Below the pieces are notes generated by a model. That model saw only the letters and a list, made by a program, of their open reading frames with translations. It searched no databases and had not been told where the DNA came from. This document shows, piece after piece, positions 27,150 to 34,408 of a stretch of 64,000 nt of DNA. The stretch's first letter is position 1; the number at the start of each line of letters is the position of its first letter. Made by a program: the position numbers and the translations under genes. This stretch comes from Tsukamurella paurometabola (GTDB lineage: Bacteria > Actinomycetota > Actinomycetes > Mycobacteriales > Mycobacteriaceae), in the NCBI RefSeq assembly GCF_900631615.1, contig NZ_LR131273.1:3814850-3878849 (forward strand). The letters run 5' to 3'.

Positions 27150-27188
27150 CGCCTCGCCGGCCCCGGAACAGGCGGGGCCGGCGAGGCG
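27150..27188 (+). terminator. Strong terminator after the MFS gene
   Basis: A perfect 16-bp stem (27150-27165 with 27173-27188) with a 7-nt loop begins six bases after the MFS stop. It ends only 11 bases before the start codon of the next gene, so it might also affect that gene's translation. Confidence 0.85.
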
Positions 27189-27199
27189 TTGGACCGACC

Positions 27200-27631
27200 A
27201 TGGCACCGTCCGAGTTCGACCCCCGCAGCCTGATCGCCTCCAGCCGCCTCGGCGTCCTCGCGACGCTTCGCGCCAGCGGCATGCCGCAGCTCTCGCCGGT
27301 CACCACGGTGTACGACGCGGACGCCGACCGGATCCTGGTGTCCATGACCGCCGGCCGCGCGAAGGAGGCGAACCTGCGCCGCGATCCGCGCGCGGCGATC
27401 GAGTTCACCAGCGCGGACGGCTACACCTGGGCCACCGCCGAGGGCACGGCAACGCTCATCGGTCCGTCGACCGACCCCGACGGCCCCGAGGTCGACGCCC
27501 TCGTCGACTACTACCGCAGCGGCGCCGGCGAACACCCCGACTGGCGTGAGTACCGCGAGGCGATGGTCGCCGATCGCCGGGTCCTGCTCGTCCTGCAGAT
27601 CACCCACGTCTACGGCGCCAGGCTGCGCTGA
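27200..27631 (+). CDS. PPOX-class F420-dependent oxidoreductase-like protein
   Basis: A 143-residue split-barrel flavin/deazaflavin-binding protein. LIASSRLGVLATLRASGMPQLSPVTTVYDADADRILVSM and TAGRAKEANLRRDPRAAIEF are the pattern of actinobacterial F420-binding PPOX proteins, and WATAEGTATLIG is the following strand. The electron acceptor is not predictable. Start ATG 27200 has only a weak GGA upstream and sits just after the terminator hairpin. One of three probable F420-type proteins in the window. Confidence 0.85.
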   Translation: MAPSEFDPRSLIASSRLGVLATLRASGMPQLSPVTTVYDADADRILVSMTAGRAKEANLRRDPRAAIEFTSADGYTWATAEGTATLIGPSTDPDGPEVDALVDYYRSGAGEHPDWREYREAMVADRRVLLVLQITHVYGARLR

Positions 27632-27652
27632 CGCGACCGGGCCTCGTGTCGC

Positions 27653-28240
27653 TCAGGCCGCGCCGAAGCGGCGGAGCGCCTCGACGGCGGTGACCCTGCC
27701 CGCGGTCGCGAGGTCGAGGTTCGCCAGCGATGCCGCGTGCACCGCGGGATCGGCCGCCGCCACGCAGTCCTCGACCACGTGCACGACCAGCCCCAGGTCG
27801 GTGCCGTGCCGCGCGGTCTGCTCGACCGTGAGATTGGTCGCGACACCGGTGAGGTAGAGAGTGTCGATCCCGTGCTCCGCGAGCCAGTCCGTCGCGGGCC
27901 CCGCCAGTCCGGAAAGGCGCTGGTTGTCGTAGACCGCCGTCGGCTGGTCCGCCATCGCGGCGATGATCCGCGTGCCGCTGGCGTCCGGGCGGAAGGAATC
28001 CTGGGCCGCGCCCACCGCTTGCATGAACGCGGTGTTCCGCACCAGGTCGCCCTCCCCCTCGGGCACGGTGAACCGGGTGAAGATGACCGGTACGCCCGCT
28101 GCCCGCGCCGCGTCGTGGAACGCGGCGGCCCGGTCCACGACGCCGGACTCGGCGACCGGCGCCGCGAGCATAGGGCCGAAGAAGCCCTCCGGCTCGATCA
28201 CGTTGACCTGCCAGTGCAGGGCGAGTACAGCAGCTGTCAT
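27653..28240 (-). CDS. Isochorismatase-fold protein lacking the catalytic triad
   Basis: A 195-residue protein with the full cysteine-hydrolase (isochorismatase/nicotinamidase) layout: AAVLALHWQVNV, AGVPVIFTRFTVPEG, TAVYDNQRLSGLAG, HGIDTLYLTGVATNLTVEQTA and VHVVEDCVAA. Each catalytic residue appears replaced: the first-strand Asp by His (LHWQ for the usual IDMQ), the Lys by Asn (YDNQRLS), and the Cys by Thr (ATNLTVEQTA for ATNxCVExTA). It is therefore unlikely to be a normal hydrolase; binding or a new chemistry is possible. Its start is ATG 28240, 17 bp after the neighbouring hydrolase gene. Confidence 0.85.
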   Translation of the reverse strand: MTAAVLALHWQVNVIEPEGFFGPMLAAPVAESGVVDRAAAFHDAARAAGVPVIFTRFTVPEGEGDLVRNTAFMQAVGAAQDSFRPDASGTRIIAAMADQPTAVYDNQRLSGLAGPATDWLAEHGIDTLYLTGVATNLTVEQTARHGTDLGLVVHVVEDCVAAADPAVHAASLANLDLATAGRVTAVEALRRFGAA

Positions 28241-28257
28241 GCCCCGATCATGCGCGC

Positions 28258-29058
28258 TCACTCCGTAGCGCGCAGGAAGTCGGCGACCTCGCCGGCCCAC
28301 TCGCCGGCTTCCGGCGGCGTGAAGATGTGCCCGGCTCCGGCGTATTCGACGACGCGGGACCCCGGGATCGCCCCGAACTCCCGCGCGATGTCGGCGGGAA
28401 CCAACCGGTCGCCGCCGGCGACGACGACCATGGTGGGGACCGCGATCCCGGGCAGGAGACCGGTGACATCCACGCGCCCGGCGAGATCGAACTGCGCGGC
28501 CATCCCCTCCGGCATCGTGTCGCGGACCGCGATCCGCGCCTCCTCGATCTCCGCCTGCGGCAGGACGCGCAGAGTCGCGTCCGAGGATGCGACGGAGACC
28601 ACGTACGCCGCGAGCTCGTCGCGGACGCCGGCCGAGGCGAGGACGCGGATCGTGTCCGTGACCGTCCGGACCCGGAAGTCCGAGCGCGCGACGCCGACGG
28701 TGAGCACGAGTGCCGAGACGTGATCGGGATGGCGGTGCGCTGCGGTGACCGCGACGGCCGCTCCGAGGGAGAGGCCGACGATGGGGAACCGGACGGCGCC
28801 GCGGCTCACGGCAGCCGCAACGGTGCGGTCCGCGAGGTCCTCGAGCGCGAGCGGTGCCGCGGTGAGCGGGGTTCCGCCGGACCCGGGCCAGGACGGACCG
28901 ACGAAGCGCAGGCCGGGGGCGTGATCGAGCAGGACGGAGAAGTTCTCGAGTACCCCGCCGCCCGCGCCGTGGGCGAGCGCGACGACGGGGCCCGCGCCGC
29001 GATCGACGACGGCGGTGCCGGACTCGGACAGGATGTGGGTGGCGCGACCGGAATACAT
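28258..29058 (-). CDS. Alpha/beta-fold hydrolase
   Basis: A 266-residue serine hydrolase of the general alpha/beta family. The HG motif ALAHGAGGG, nucleophile elbow VGLSLGAAV (GxSxG), acid in VVAGGDRLVP and final His in AGAGHIFTPPEA are all in place, with a short cap in between. Substrate unknown. It starts 46 bp from a divergent MerR gene, which probably controls it, and is followed 17 bp later by the isochorismatase-like gene, so the two may form an operon. Confidence 0.88.
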   Translation of the reverse strand: MYSGRATHILSESGTAVVDRGAGPVVALAHGAGGGVLENFSVLLDHAPGLRFVGPSWPGSGGTPLTAAPLALEDLADRTVAAAVSRGAVRFPIVGLSLGAAVAVTAAHRHPDHVSALVLTVGVARSDFRVRTVTDTIRVLASAGVRDELAAYVVSVASSDATLRVLPQAEIEEARIAVRDTMPEGMAAQFDLAGRVDVTGLLPGIAVPTMVVVAGGDRLVPADIAREFGAIPGSRVVEYAGAGHIFTPPEAGEWAGEVADFLRATE

Positions 29059-29074
29059 GCGTGCAGTCTGCGGG

Positions 29075-29096
29075 TTGACGCCGGTGTGAAGGTCAA
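29075..29096. promoter_or_regulatory. Dyad in the hydrolase/MerR intergenic region
   Basis: TTGAC (29075-29079) and GTCAA (29092-29096) form an inverted repeat across 12 bases. On the minus strand the right half supplies a TTGACC -35, and a GCAGAC sequence 19 bp later is a weak -10; a 19-bp spacer is what MerR-type activators act on. The hydrolase ATG would be almost at the transcript start. Confidence 0.35.
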
Positions 29097-29103
29097 GGGC
29101 GAG

Positions 29104-29439
29104 ATGCTGATCGGCGAGTTGTCCGCGGTCACCGGCGCGAGCGCGCGCTCGCTGCGGTACTACGAGGAGAAGGGGCTCCTGCTGCCCGAGCGCACGTCCA
29201 CGGGATATCGCGTCTACGGCGCGGGCGCGGCCGCGCAGGTGCGCCGAATCCGCGGCCTGCTCGACGCCGGATTCGACACCGACGCGATCCGCGCCATCCT
29301 GCCGTGCGCGCGGGACGAGCGGACGGTCGACCTGTGTCCCGCGATCGAGGCGACCATGCGTGCCACCCTCGCGCGCATCGAGGCGGATCTCAAGGAGCTT
29401 ACCCGGAGGCGGTCCGCCGTCAGTGCGCTTCTCGGGTGA
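29104..29439 (+). CDS. MerR-family regulator
   Basis: A 111-residue MerR protein: the winged helix begins MLIGELSAVTGASARSLRYYEEKGLL, with the wing TSTGYRVYG, followed by a dimerisation coiled coil (ATLARIEADLKELTRRRSAV). There is one Cys near residue 62 and another near 70 (LPCARDERTVDLCP), so metal or redox sensing is possible, although the usual C-terminal metal loop is absent. ATG 29104 is chosen with AAGGG four bases upstream; GTG 29086 in the same frame is possible but would lie in the dyad. It probably regulates the divergent hydrolase. Confidence 0.88.
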   Translation: MLIGELSAVTGASARSLRYYEEKGLLLPERTSTGYRVYGAGAAAQVRRIRGLLDAGFDTDAIRAILPCARDERTVDLCPAIEATMRATLARIEADLKELTRRRSAVSALLG

Positions 29440-29686
29440 GCAGGCGGGCGCCCACCAGTGCCACGACGGCGCCGGGAAGGACGTTGACCACCAGGATCGG
29501 GAGTTCCTCGGCCACCGTGTAGCCGTGCGAGACGCCGACGGCGAGGTTGGCGATCATCGCCAGCGTCCAGAGCACGACGAAGGCGATCGCGGCGCGCTGT
29601 GGACCCACCGACCCGGACCTGCGGCCGACGGCGAGGAACGCCAGCGCCAGCACGATCCCGAGTGTGACGATGACGACCGTCCGCAC
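29420..29686 (-). CDS. Small three-helix membrane protein
   Basis: An 88-residue protein with three hydrophobic segments: VVIVTLGIVLALAFLAVG, AAIAFVVLWTLAMIANLAVG and LPILVVNVLPGAVVALVGA. I do not recognise the family. Start GTG 29686 is five bases after the stop of the NTF2-like gene, so they are cotranscribed; the 3' end overlaps the convergent MerR gene by 20 bp. Confidence 0.6.
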   Translation of the reverse strand: MRTVVIVTLGIVLALAFLAVGRRSGSVGPQRAAIAFVVLWTLAMIANLAVGVSHGYTVAEELPILVVNVLPGAVVALVGARLLTREAH

Positions 29687-29691
29687 GGCCG

Positions 29692-30021
29692 TCAGCCTTC
29701 GCGGATCGTCATGGACTTCAAGCGGTCCCCGGCGACGACGAAGGTGAACTCGCTGAGGCCGTTGGCATGCGTACTCCGCCAGTCGCCCACCACCGTGACG
29801 GTGTCGCCGTCGACGGTGACCTTCTCCGGCGTCAGCACGCCCTTCGCGCCGATGAACTCCTTCGCGCTCCACCCCTGCATCGCGGCACGGTCGCCGAAGA
29901 CCCGCCCCCAGTCGTCGATGAAACCGTCGGCGGTGAAGGCGTCGAGAAAGGCCTTCTCGTCGCCGGCGTTCACCGAATCGATGAACTCGGCGACCGGGCT
30001 GGGGATGTCGATGTTCGTCAT
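29692..30021 (-). CDS. NTF2-like (SnoaL-type) protein
   Basis: A 109-residue cone-shaped alpha+beta-barrel protein of the NTF2-like superfamily. PVAEFIDSVNAGDEKAFLDAFTADGFIDDWGRVFGDRAAMQGW is the typical helix opening, followed by beta strands (VTVDGDTVTVVGDWRSTHANGLSEFTFVV). Members include isomerases, dehydratases and plain binding proteins; no catalytic pair can be assigned. ATG 30021 has GAGGAG upstream. It forms an operon with the small membrane protein gene. Confidence 0.78.
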   Translation of the reverse strand: MTNIDIPSPVAEFIDSVNAGDEKAFLDAFTADGFIDDWGRVFGDRAAMQGWSAKEFIGAKGVLTPEKVTVDGDTVTVVGDWRSTHANGLSEFTFVVAGDRLKSMTIREG

Positions 30022-30115
30022 GCGCGTCTCCTCGTCGTACGTCCGTGGGGTTGCGATTCCACAACCGCCATCGTAGGGGCGACCGGCCGACGCTGCCGCT
30101 CGAATTCCGGGCGTT

Positions 30116-30136
30116 TCCACAAGCTCTCCTTGTGGA
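30116..30136 (-). terminator. Terminator after the sugar isomerase gene
   Basis: TCCACAAG (30116-30123) and CTTGTGGA (30129-30136) pair across a 5-nt loop, 17 bases beyond the isomerase stop on the minus strand. It would end the carbohydrate operon. The rest of the 30.02-30.15 kb gap holds a possible promoter region of the NTF2-like gene with a GGTTG/CAACC repeat. Confidence 0.6.
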
Positions 30137-30153
30137 TCGACGGGGACGTGCGG

Positions 30154-31167
30154 TCAGTCGCCCGCGCGCTGCGCGAAGGCGGCATCGAAGGCTCCCGCGG
30201 CCGGATTCAGTTGTCGAGCGCGGACGAACGCGAGGGCTTCCGGGGCACCGTCGAAGCGGTCCATGCCCGCGTCCTCCCACTCGACCGACAGCGGACCGGA
30301 GTAGTCGATCGTGTTCAGCATGCGGAAGATCGATTCCCAGTCGGCATCGCCCCTGCCCACCGATACGAAGTCCCACCCGCGGCGCGGGTCGCCCCACGGG
30401 AGGTGCGACGCGAGGCGGCCGTTCCTGCCGTTGCCGATGCGGCGCCGGGAGTCCTTGCAGTGCACGTTGTAGATCCGGTCCGCGAAGTCGTACAGGAAGC
30501 CCGCCGGGTCCAGGTCCTGCCAGACCATGTGCGACGGGTCGAAGTTGAGCCCGAAGGCGGGACGGTGCTCCACCGCTTCCAGCGCGCGCACCGTCGTCCA
30601 ATAGTCGTAGGCGATCTCGGACGGGTGCACCTCGAGGGCGAAGCGCACCCCGACCTCGTCGAAGACGTCGAGGATCGGGTTCCAGCGGTCCGCGAAGTCC
30701 CGGTAGCCGGCGTCGATCTGTTCCTCGGTCGCGGGTGGGAACATCGCGACGTACTTCCAGATCGACGAGCCGCTGAATCCGGTCACCGTGGGAACCCCGA
30801 ACGCCGCCGCTGCGCGGGCCGTCGCCGCGAGTTCGTCCGCGGCCCGGGTCCGAACGCCCTCCGGGGAGCCGTCCCCCCACACCCGGTCCGGCAGGATCGC
30901 TCGGTGCCGGGCGTCGATCGGGTCGTCGCACACCGCCTGCCCGGTGAGATGGTTCGACAGCGCCCACACCCGCAGGCCGTGCTCGTCGAGCAGGCGTCGC
31001 TTCGCCGGCAGATACGCCGGATCCTCGAGGGCGGAACGGACGTCGAAGTGATCTCCGCCGCAGGCGATCTCGAGCCCGTCGTAACCCCACTCCGCGGCGC
31101 GGCGCACGACCTCTTCGAACGGCAGATCCGCCCACTGCCCGGTGAACAGAACGATCGGTCGGGTCAT
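30154..31167 (-). CDS. Sugar phosphate isomerase/epimerase (TIM barrel)
   Basis: A 337-residue AP-endonuclease-2-fold enzyme, like IolE/IolI, xylose isomerase-like epimerases and related sugar enzymes. FTGQWADLPFEEVVRRAAEWGYDGLEIACGGDHFD and FALEVHPSEIAYDYWT carry barrel residues; metal ligands are likely the Glu in LEVHP, Asp/His in LNFDPSHMVWQ, His in NVHCKDS and Glu in SVEWEDAGMD. ATG 31167 overlaps the dehydrogenase stop (ATGA). It is the last gene of the ABC-transporter operon, so it probably acts on the imported sugar or polyol after oxidation. Confidence 0.88.
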   Translation of the reverse strand: MTRPIVLFTGQWADLPFEEVVRRAAEWGYDGLEIACGGDHFDVRSALEDPAYLPAKRRLLDEHGLRVWALSNHLTGQAVCDDPIDARHRAILPDRVWGDGSPEGVRTRAADELAATARAAAAFGVPTVTGFSGSSIWKYVAMFPPATEEQIDAGYRDFADRWNPILDVFDEVGVRFALEVHPSEIAYDYWTTVRALEAVEHRPAFGLNFDPSHMVWQDLDPAGFLYDFADRIYNVHCKDSRRRIGNGRNGRLASHLPWGDPRRGWDFVSVGRGDADWESIFRMLNTIDYSGPLSVEWEDAGMDRFDGAPEALAFVRARQLNPAAGAFDAAFAQRAGD

Positions 31168-32324
31168 CGGTGTGCCTCCTGGAGGTGGTGGACGTCGGTG
31201 TCGACCCACCGCCCGGTGCGGGAACTCTCCTCGATCGCCGCGAGGACGCGCTGCACCTGCAGGCCGTCGTCGAACGACGGTGCGGGATCGGCGCCCTCCG
31301 CGATCGCGTCGAGCAGGTCGACCGCCTGGTGGGTGAACGGTTGCGCGTAACCGAGGCTGTGACCGGGTGGCCACCATCCCGCGAGGTAGGGATGCTCGGG
31401 ATCGGTCACCATGATCCGTCGGAAGCCCGCATCGGGTCCATCGGCCGCGTCGTAGTACTCGAGGTGATTCATGTCCTCGAGATCGAACGCCAGGGCACCC
31501 GATTCACCGTTGACCTCGAGCCGGAGGGCGTTCTTGCGGCCGGTCGCGAGGCGCGTGGCGGTGAACGTCCCACTCGCGCCCGAGCGGAACCGCGCCACGA
31601 CATCGCAGCCGTCGTCGACGGTCACCGGGCGCTCCGTCCCGGTGTCGTCGGTCCGCCGGTGGTACACGGTGGTGAGGGTGCCGCTCACGGCCCGGATCGT
31701 ATCGCCGGTGACGTACTGCGCGAGGTCGATGACGTGCGCCCCGATGTCGCCGAGCGCACCGGACCCGGCCCGAGCCCGGTCCAGCCGCCAGGTCCACGGA
31801 GCCGCCGGATCGGCGAGCCAATCCTGGAGGTACTGCCCGCGGACGGAGTGGACGCGGCCGATGCCGCCGCGCTCAACGATCCGGCGGGCGAGCGCGAGGG
31901 CCGGGACGCGACGGTAGGTGAAGCCGACCATGGCTCGCACGCCGCGCCGGCGCGCCGATTCGGCCGCGCGTGCCATCGCCTCGGCCTCCGCGAGCGTGTT
32001 CGCCATCGGCTTCTCGACCAGGACGTGCTTGCCCGCCTCGAGGGCCGCGATGGCGATGTCCGCGTGGGAATCACCGGATGTGCAGATGTCGATGAGGCCG
32101 ATGTCGCTGCGGTTCAGCAGGTCCCGCCAGTCCGTGGCGATCCCCGCCCAGCCGAAGCGCTCGGCGACGGCGCGCGTCGCGGCCTCGTCGCGCCCGACGA
32201 GGGTCGTCAGCTCGGGGATGCGCCCCGGGGTGAAGAACTCCCGGGCGGCGAGCCACGCCTGGGAATGGGCCCGCCCCATGAAGGCGTAGCCGACCTGTCC
32301 GATCCCGATGCGATCAGGACGCAT
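31164..32324 (-). CDS. Gfo/Idh/MocA-family oxidoreductase
   Basis: A 386-residue NAD(P)-dependent dehydrogenase. The N-terminal Rossmann part has GIGQVGYAFMGRAHSQAW and the EKP motif in HVLVEKPMANT, whose Lys is catalytic; the C-terminal alpha/beta domain includes GALGDIGAHVIDLAQYVTGD, with the G-D-x-G-x-H signature. The substrate would be a cyclitol or sugar. ATG 32324 begins within the end of the upstream binding-protein gene (11-bp overlap); the frame is open slightly further back but with no better start. Cotranscribed with the isomerase and transporter. Confidence 0.92.
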   Translation of the reverse strand: MRPDRIGIGQVGYAFMGRAHSQAWLAAREFFTPGRIPELTTLVGRDEAATRAVAERFGWAGIATDWRDLLNRSDIGLIDICTSGDSHADIAIAALEAGKHVLVEKPMANTLAEAEAMARAAESARRRGVRAMVGFTYRRVPALALARRIVERGGIGRVHSVRGQYLQDWLADPAAPWTWRLDRARAGSGALGDIGAHVIDLAQYVTGDTIRAVSGTLTTVYHRRTDDTGTERPVTVDDGCDVVARFRSGASGTFTATRLATGRKNALRLEVNGESGALAFDLEDMNHLEYYDAADGPDAGFRRIMVTDPEHPYLAGWWPPGHSLGYAQPFTHQAVDLLDAIAEGADPAPSFDDGLQVQRVLAAIEESSRTGRWVDTDVHHLQEAHR

Positions 32325-33357
32325 ACGCCGTCCCGATGTACTCGCCGACGTTGGACGCATCGACCACCGGCGCCGACAGCGTGATCTCCTTCGGCACCGC
32401 GACCTCGTCCAGGTCGGCGAGGCCCTTGCCCTGGGCGATGAGCCGTGCGAGGCGGACGGCGTCCGCGCCCTGTGTCGCGGGGTACAGCACCGTGGCCTTG
32501 ACCACCGAGTCGGGCTTCTGGATCTCGAGCATCATGTTCTTCGAGCCACCGCCGCCGATCATCGTCAGTTCGGTGCGGCCGGCCTGCGTGATCGCGGTCA
32601 GCACGCCGACGCCCTGGTCGTCGTCGTGGTTCCACAGGAAGTCGATCTTCGGCGCCGCCTGCAACAGGTTCGACGCCGCACGCTCGCCGCCCTCCACCGT
32701 GAAGTCGGCGGCGACCCGGTTGGCGACCCGGAGGCCGCACGTCGCGAGTGCCTCGCCGAAGCCCCGCGACCGTTCCTGGGTGAGCGGCAGCGAGTCGATA
32801 CCCGGGATCTCGGCGACGATCGCGTCCTTCCGTCCCTTCGCCGCCGCGCAGATGTGGCGTCCCGCGGAACGGCCCATGCCGAAGTTGTCGCCGAGCAGCG
32901 TGGTTCGGGCGGCGGTGGTGCTCGAGAACCGGCGGTCGACGTTCACCACGGGAATACCGGCGTCGGTGGCCTTCTGTGCCACCTGGGTCAGAGCACTCCC
33001 GTCGACGGGCAGGATCACGATGGCGTCGACCTTGTCGTTGATGAAGGTCTCGACCTGCGAGATCTGAAGGCTGGCATCGCTCGTGCCCTCGGAGAGGCGG
33101 AAGTCCACGTCCCCGTAGCGTCCCGCGGCCGATTTGGCGAGCGAGGTGATCGCCGCCATCCAGCCGTGATCGGCGGCAGGAGCGGAGAACCCGATCTTCA
33201 CCTTCTTCCCGGGAGCGTCGTTGGCTCCGGATTGTGCGGCGCCCCCGCCGGTACCGGGGGTGGACGAGTCGGAGTTGGTGCACGCCGTCAGGGACAGCGC
33301 GACGGTCGCGGCGAGCGCGACGGTGGCGGCTCCGCGGCGGAGGGGATGTCGGGACAT
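32314..33357 (-). CDS. Sugar ABC transporter substrate-binding lipoprotein (RbsB-like)
   Basis: A 347-residue periplasmic-binding-protein-1-like lipoprotein. The signal peptide ends LSLTAC with the lipidated Cys about residue 26, followed by a Ser/Gly linker. KIGFSAPAADHGWMAAI, VETFINDKVDAIVILPVDGSAL and IPVVNVDRRFSS are the pattern of ribose/galactose/inositol-type binding proteins. The protein catches the sugar outside the membrane and gives it to the RbsC-like permease. Start ATG 33357 places the signal peptide correctly. The sugar cannot be named from sequence. Confidence 0.93.
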   Translation of the reverse strand: MSRHPLRRGAATVALAATVALSLTACTNSDSSTPGTGGGAAQSGANDAPGKKVKIGFSAPAADHGWMAAITSLAKSAAGRYGDVDFRLSEGTSDASLQISQVETFINDKVDAIVILPVDGSALTQVAQKATDAGIPVVNVDRRFSSTTAARTTLLGDNFGMGRSAGRHICAAAKGRKDAIVAEIPGIDSLPLTQERSRGFGEALATCGLRVANRVAADFTVEGGERAASNLLQAAPKIDFLWNHDDDQGVGVLTAITQAGRTELTMIGGGGSKNMMLEIQKPDSVVKATVLYPATQGADAVRLARLIAQGKGLADLDEVAVPKEITLSAPVVDASNVGEYIGTAYAS

Positions 33358-33394
33358 GAGGGGCCTTTCGGTGATGAGGGGTGCGGCGATCGGT

Positions 33395-34408
33395 TCAGGT
33401 GCGGCGGCGCTCGGCACGGCGCGCGAGGTGCTGTTGGAGGAGGACCGCGCCGATGATGATGCAGAACTTGGCGACGGATTGAACGGACACGGAGAGGTTG
33501 TTGAGGGTGAAGATGTTGGTGAGCACGGTGAAGATGAGCACGCCGAGGACCGTGCCGACGATGGTTCCGCGGCCGCCGCTGAGCAGGGTTCCGCCGATCA
33601 CCACCGCCGCGATCGCGTCGAGTTCGTAGAGGCTGCCGTGCGTCGAGGTGCCCGTCGTCGTCCTCGCCATCAGCATCAGCGCGGCGATGCCGCAGGCGAG
33701 GCCCGCGAGCACGTACAGCAGGACGGTGTGGCGGGCGACCTTGATCCCGGCGAGCCGCGCGGCCTCGGGATTGCCGCCGACGGCGAACGTCCGACGGCCG
33801 AATGTGGTGCGGTTGAGGAGGAACCAGCCCCCGGCTGCCACGAGCGCGAAGATGAGCACGATCACCGGGATGCCCAGCACGTCCGCCTGGAAGATCCGCA
33901 GGAACGGCTGATGAGTGACGATCTGGGTCTTCTTGTCGGACAGGATCTCCGCCAAGCCGCGGGCGCCGGCGAGCATCGCGAGCGTGGCGATGAAGGGCAC
34001 GATACGGCCGTACGCGATGAGTACGCCGTTGACGAGGCCGGTCGCCGCGCCGACGACCAGCGCGGTGAACACGATCACCGGCCATCCGATCGAATCCGCA
34101 AGGGCCAGCGTGCCGGTCGTGGTAGCCCAGACCGAGGCGAGCGCGACGATCGCGCCCACGGAGAGATCGATGCCTCGCCCGGTGATCACGAAGGTCATGC
34201 CGATCGACACGACGCCGATCACAGCGGCGAGCCGGAGCACCGTCATCAGGTTGTCGACGGACCCGAACCGTCCGCCGGCCGTCGCGAGTCCGATCACGCA
34301 CAGTGCCACGAGGGCGACGGCGAGTCCCAGGAGTCGGACGAATCCCGCAGGCAGGTGGCGCGCAGGTGCGCTCTCCGCGGCGGCTGTCGTCTCAACGGTG
34401 TCCGTCAC
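33395..34408 (-). CDS. Sugar ABC transporter permease (RbsC-like)
   Basis: A 337-residue permease of the BPD_transp_2 family with eight to ten predicted helices. GMTFVITGRGIDLSVGAIVALASV, NGVLIAYGRIVPFIATLAM and FAVGGNPEAARLAGIKV are the conserved loops of RbsC/XylH-like proteins. Start GTG 34408 overlaps the ATPase gene stop as GTGA. One permease gene is present, so it acts as a homodimer with the double ATPase. Confidence 0.95.
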   Translation of the reverse strand: MTDTVETTAAAESAPARHLPAGFVRLLGLAVALVALCVIGLATAGGRFGSVDNLMTVLRLAAVIGVVSIGMTFVITGRGIDLSVGAIVALASVWATTTGTLALADSIGWPVIVFTALVVGAATGLVNGVLIAYGRIVPFIATLAMLAGARGLAEILSDKKTQIVTHQPFLRIFQADVLGIPVIVLIFALVAAGGWFLLNRTTFGRRTFAVGGNPEAARLAGIKVARHTVLLYVLAGLACGIAALMLMARTTTGTSTHGSLYELDAIAAVVIGGTLLSGGRGTIVGTVLGVLIFTVLTNIFTLNNLSVSVQSVAKFCIIIGAVLLQQHLARRAERRRT

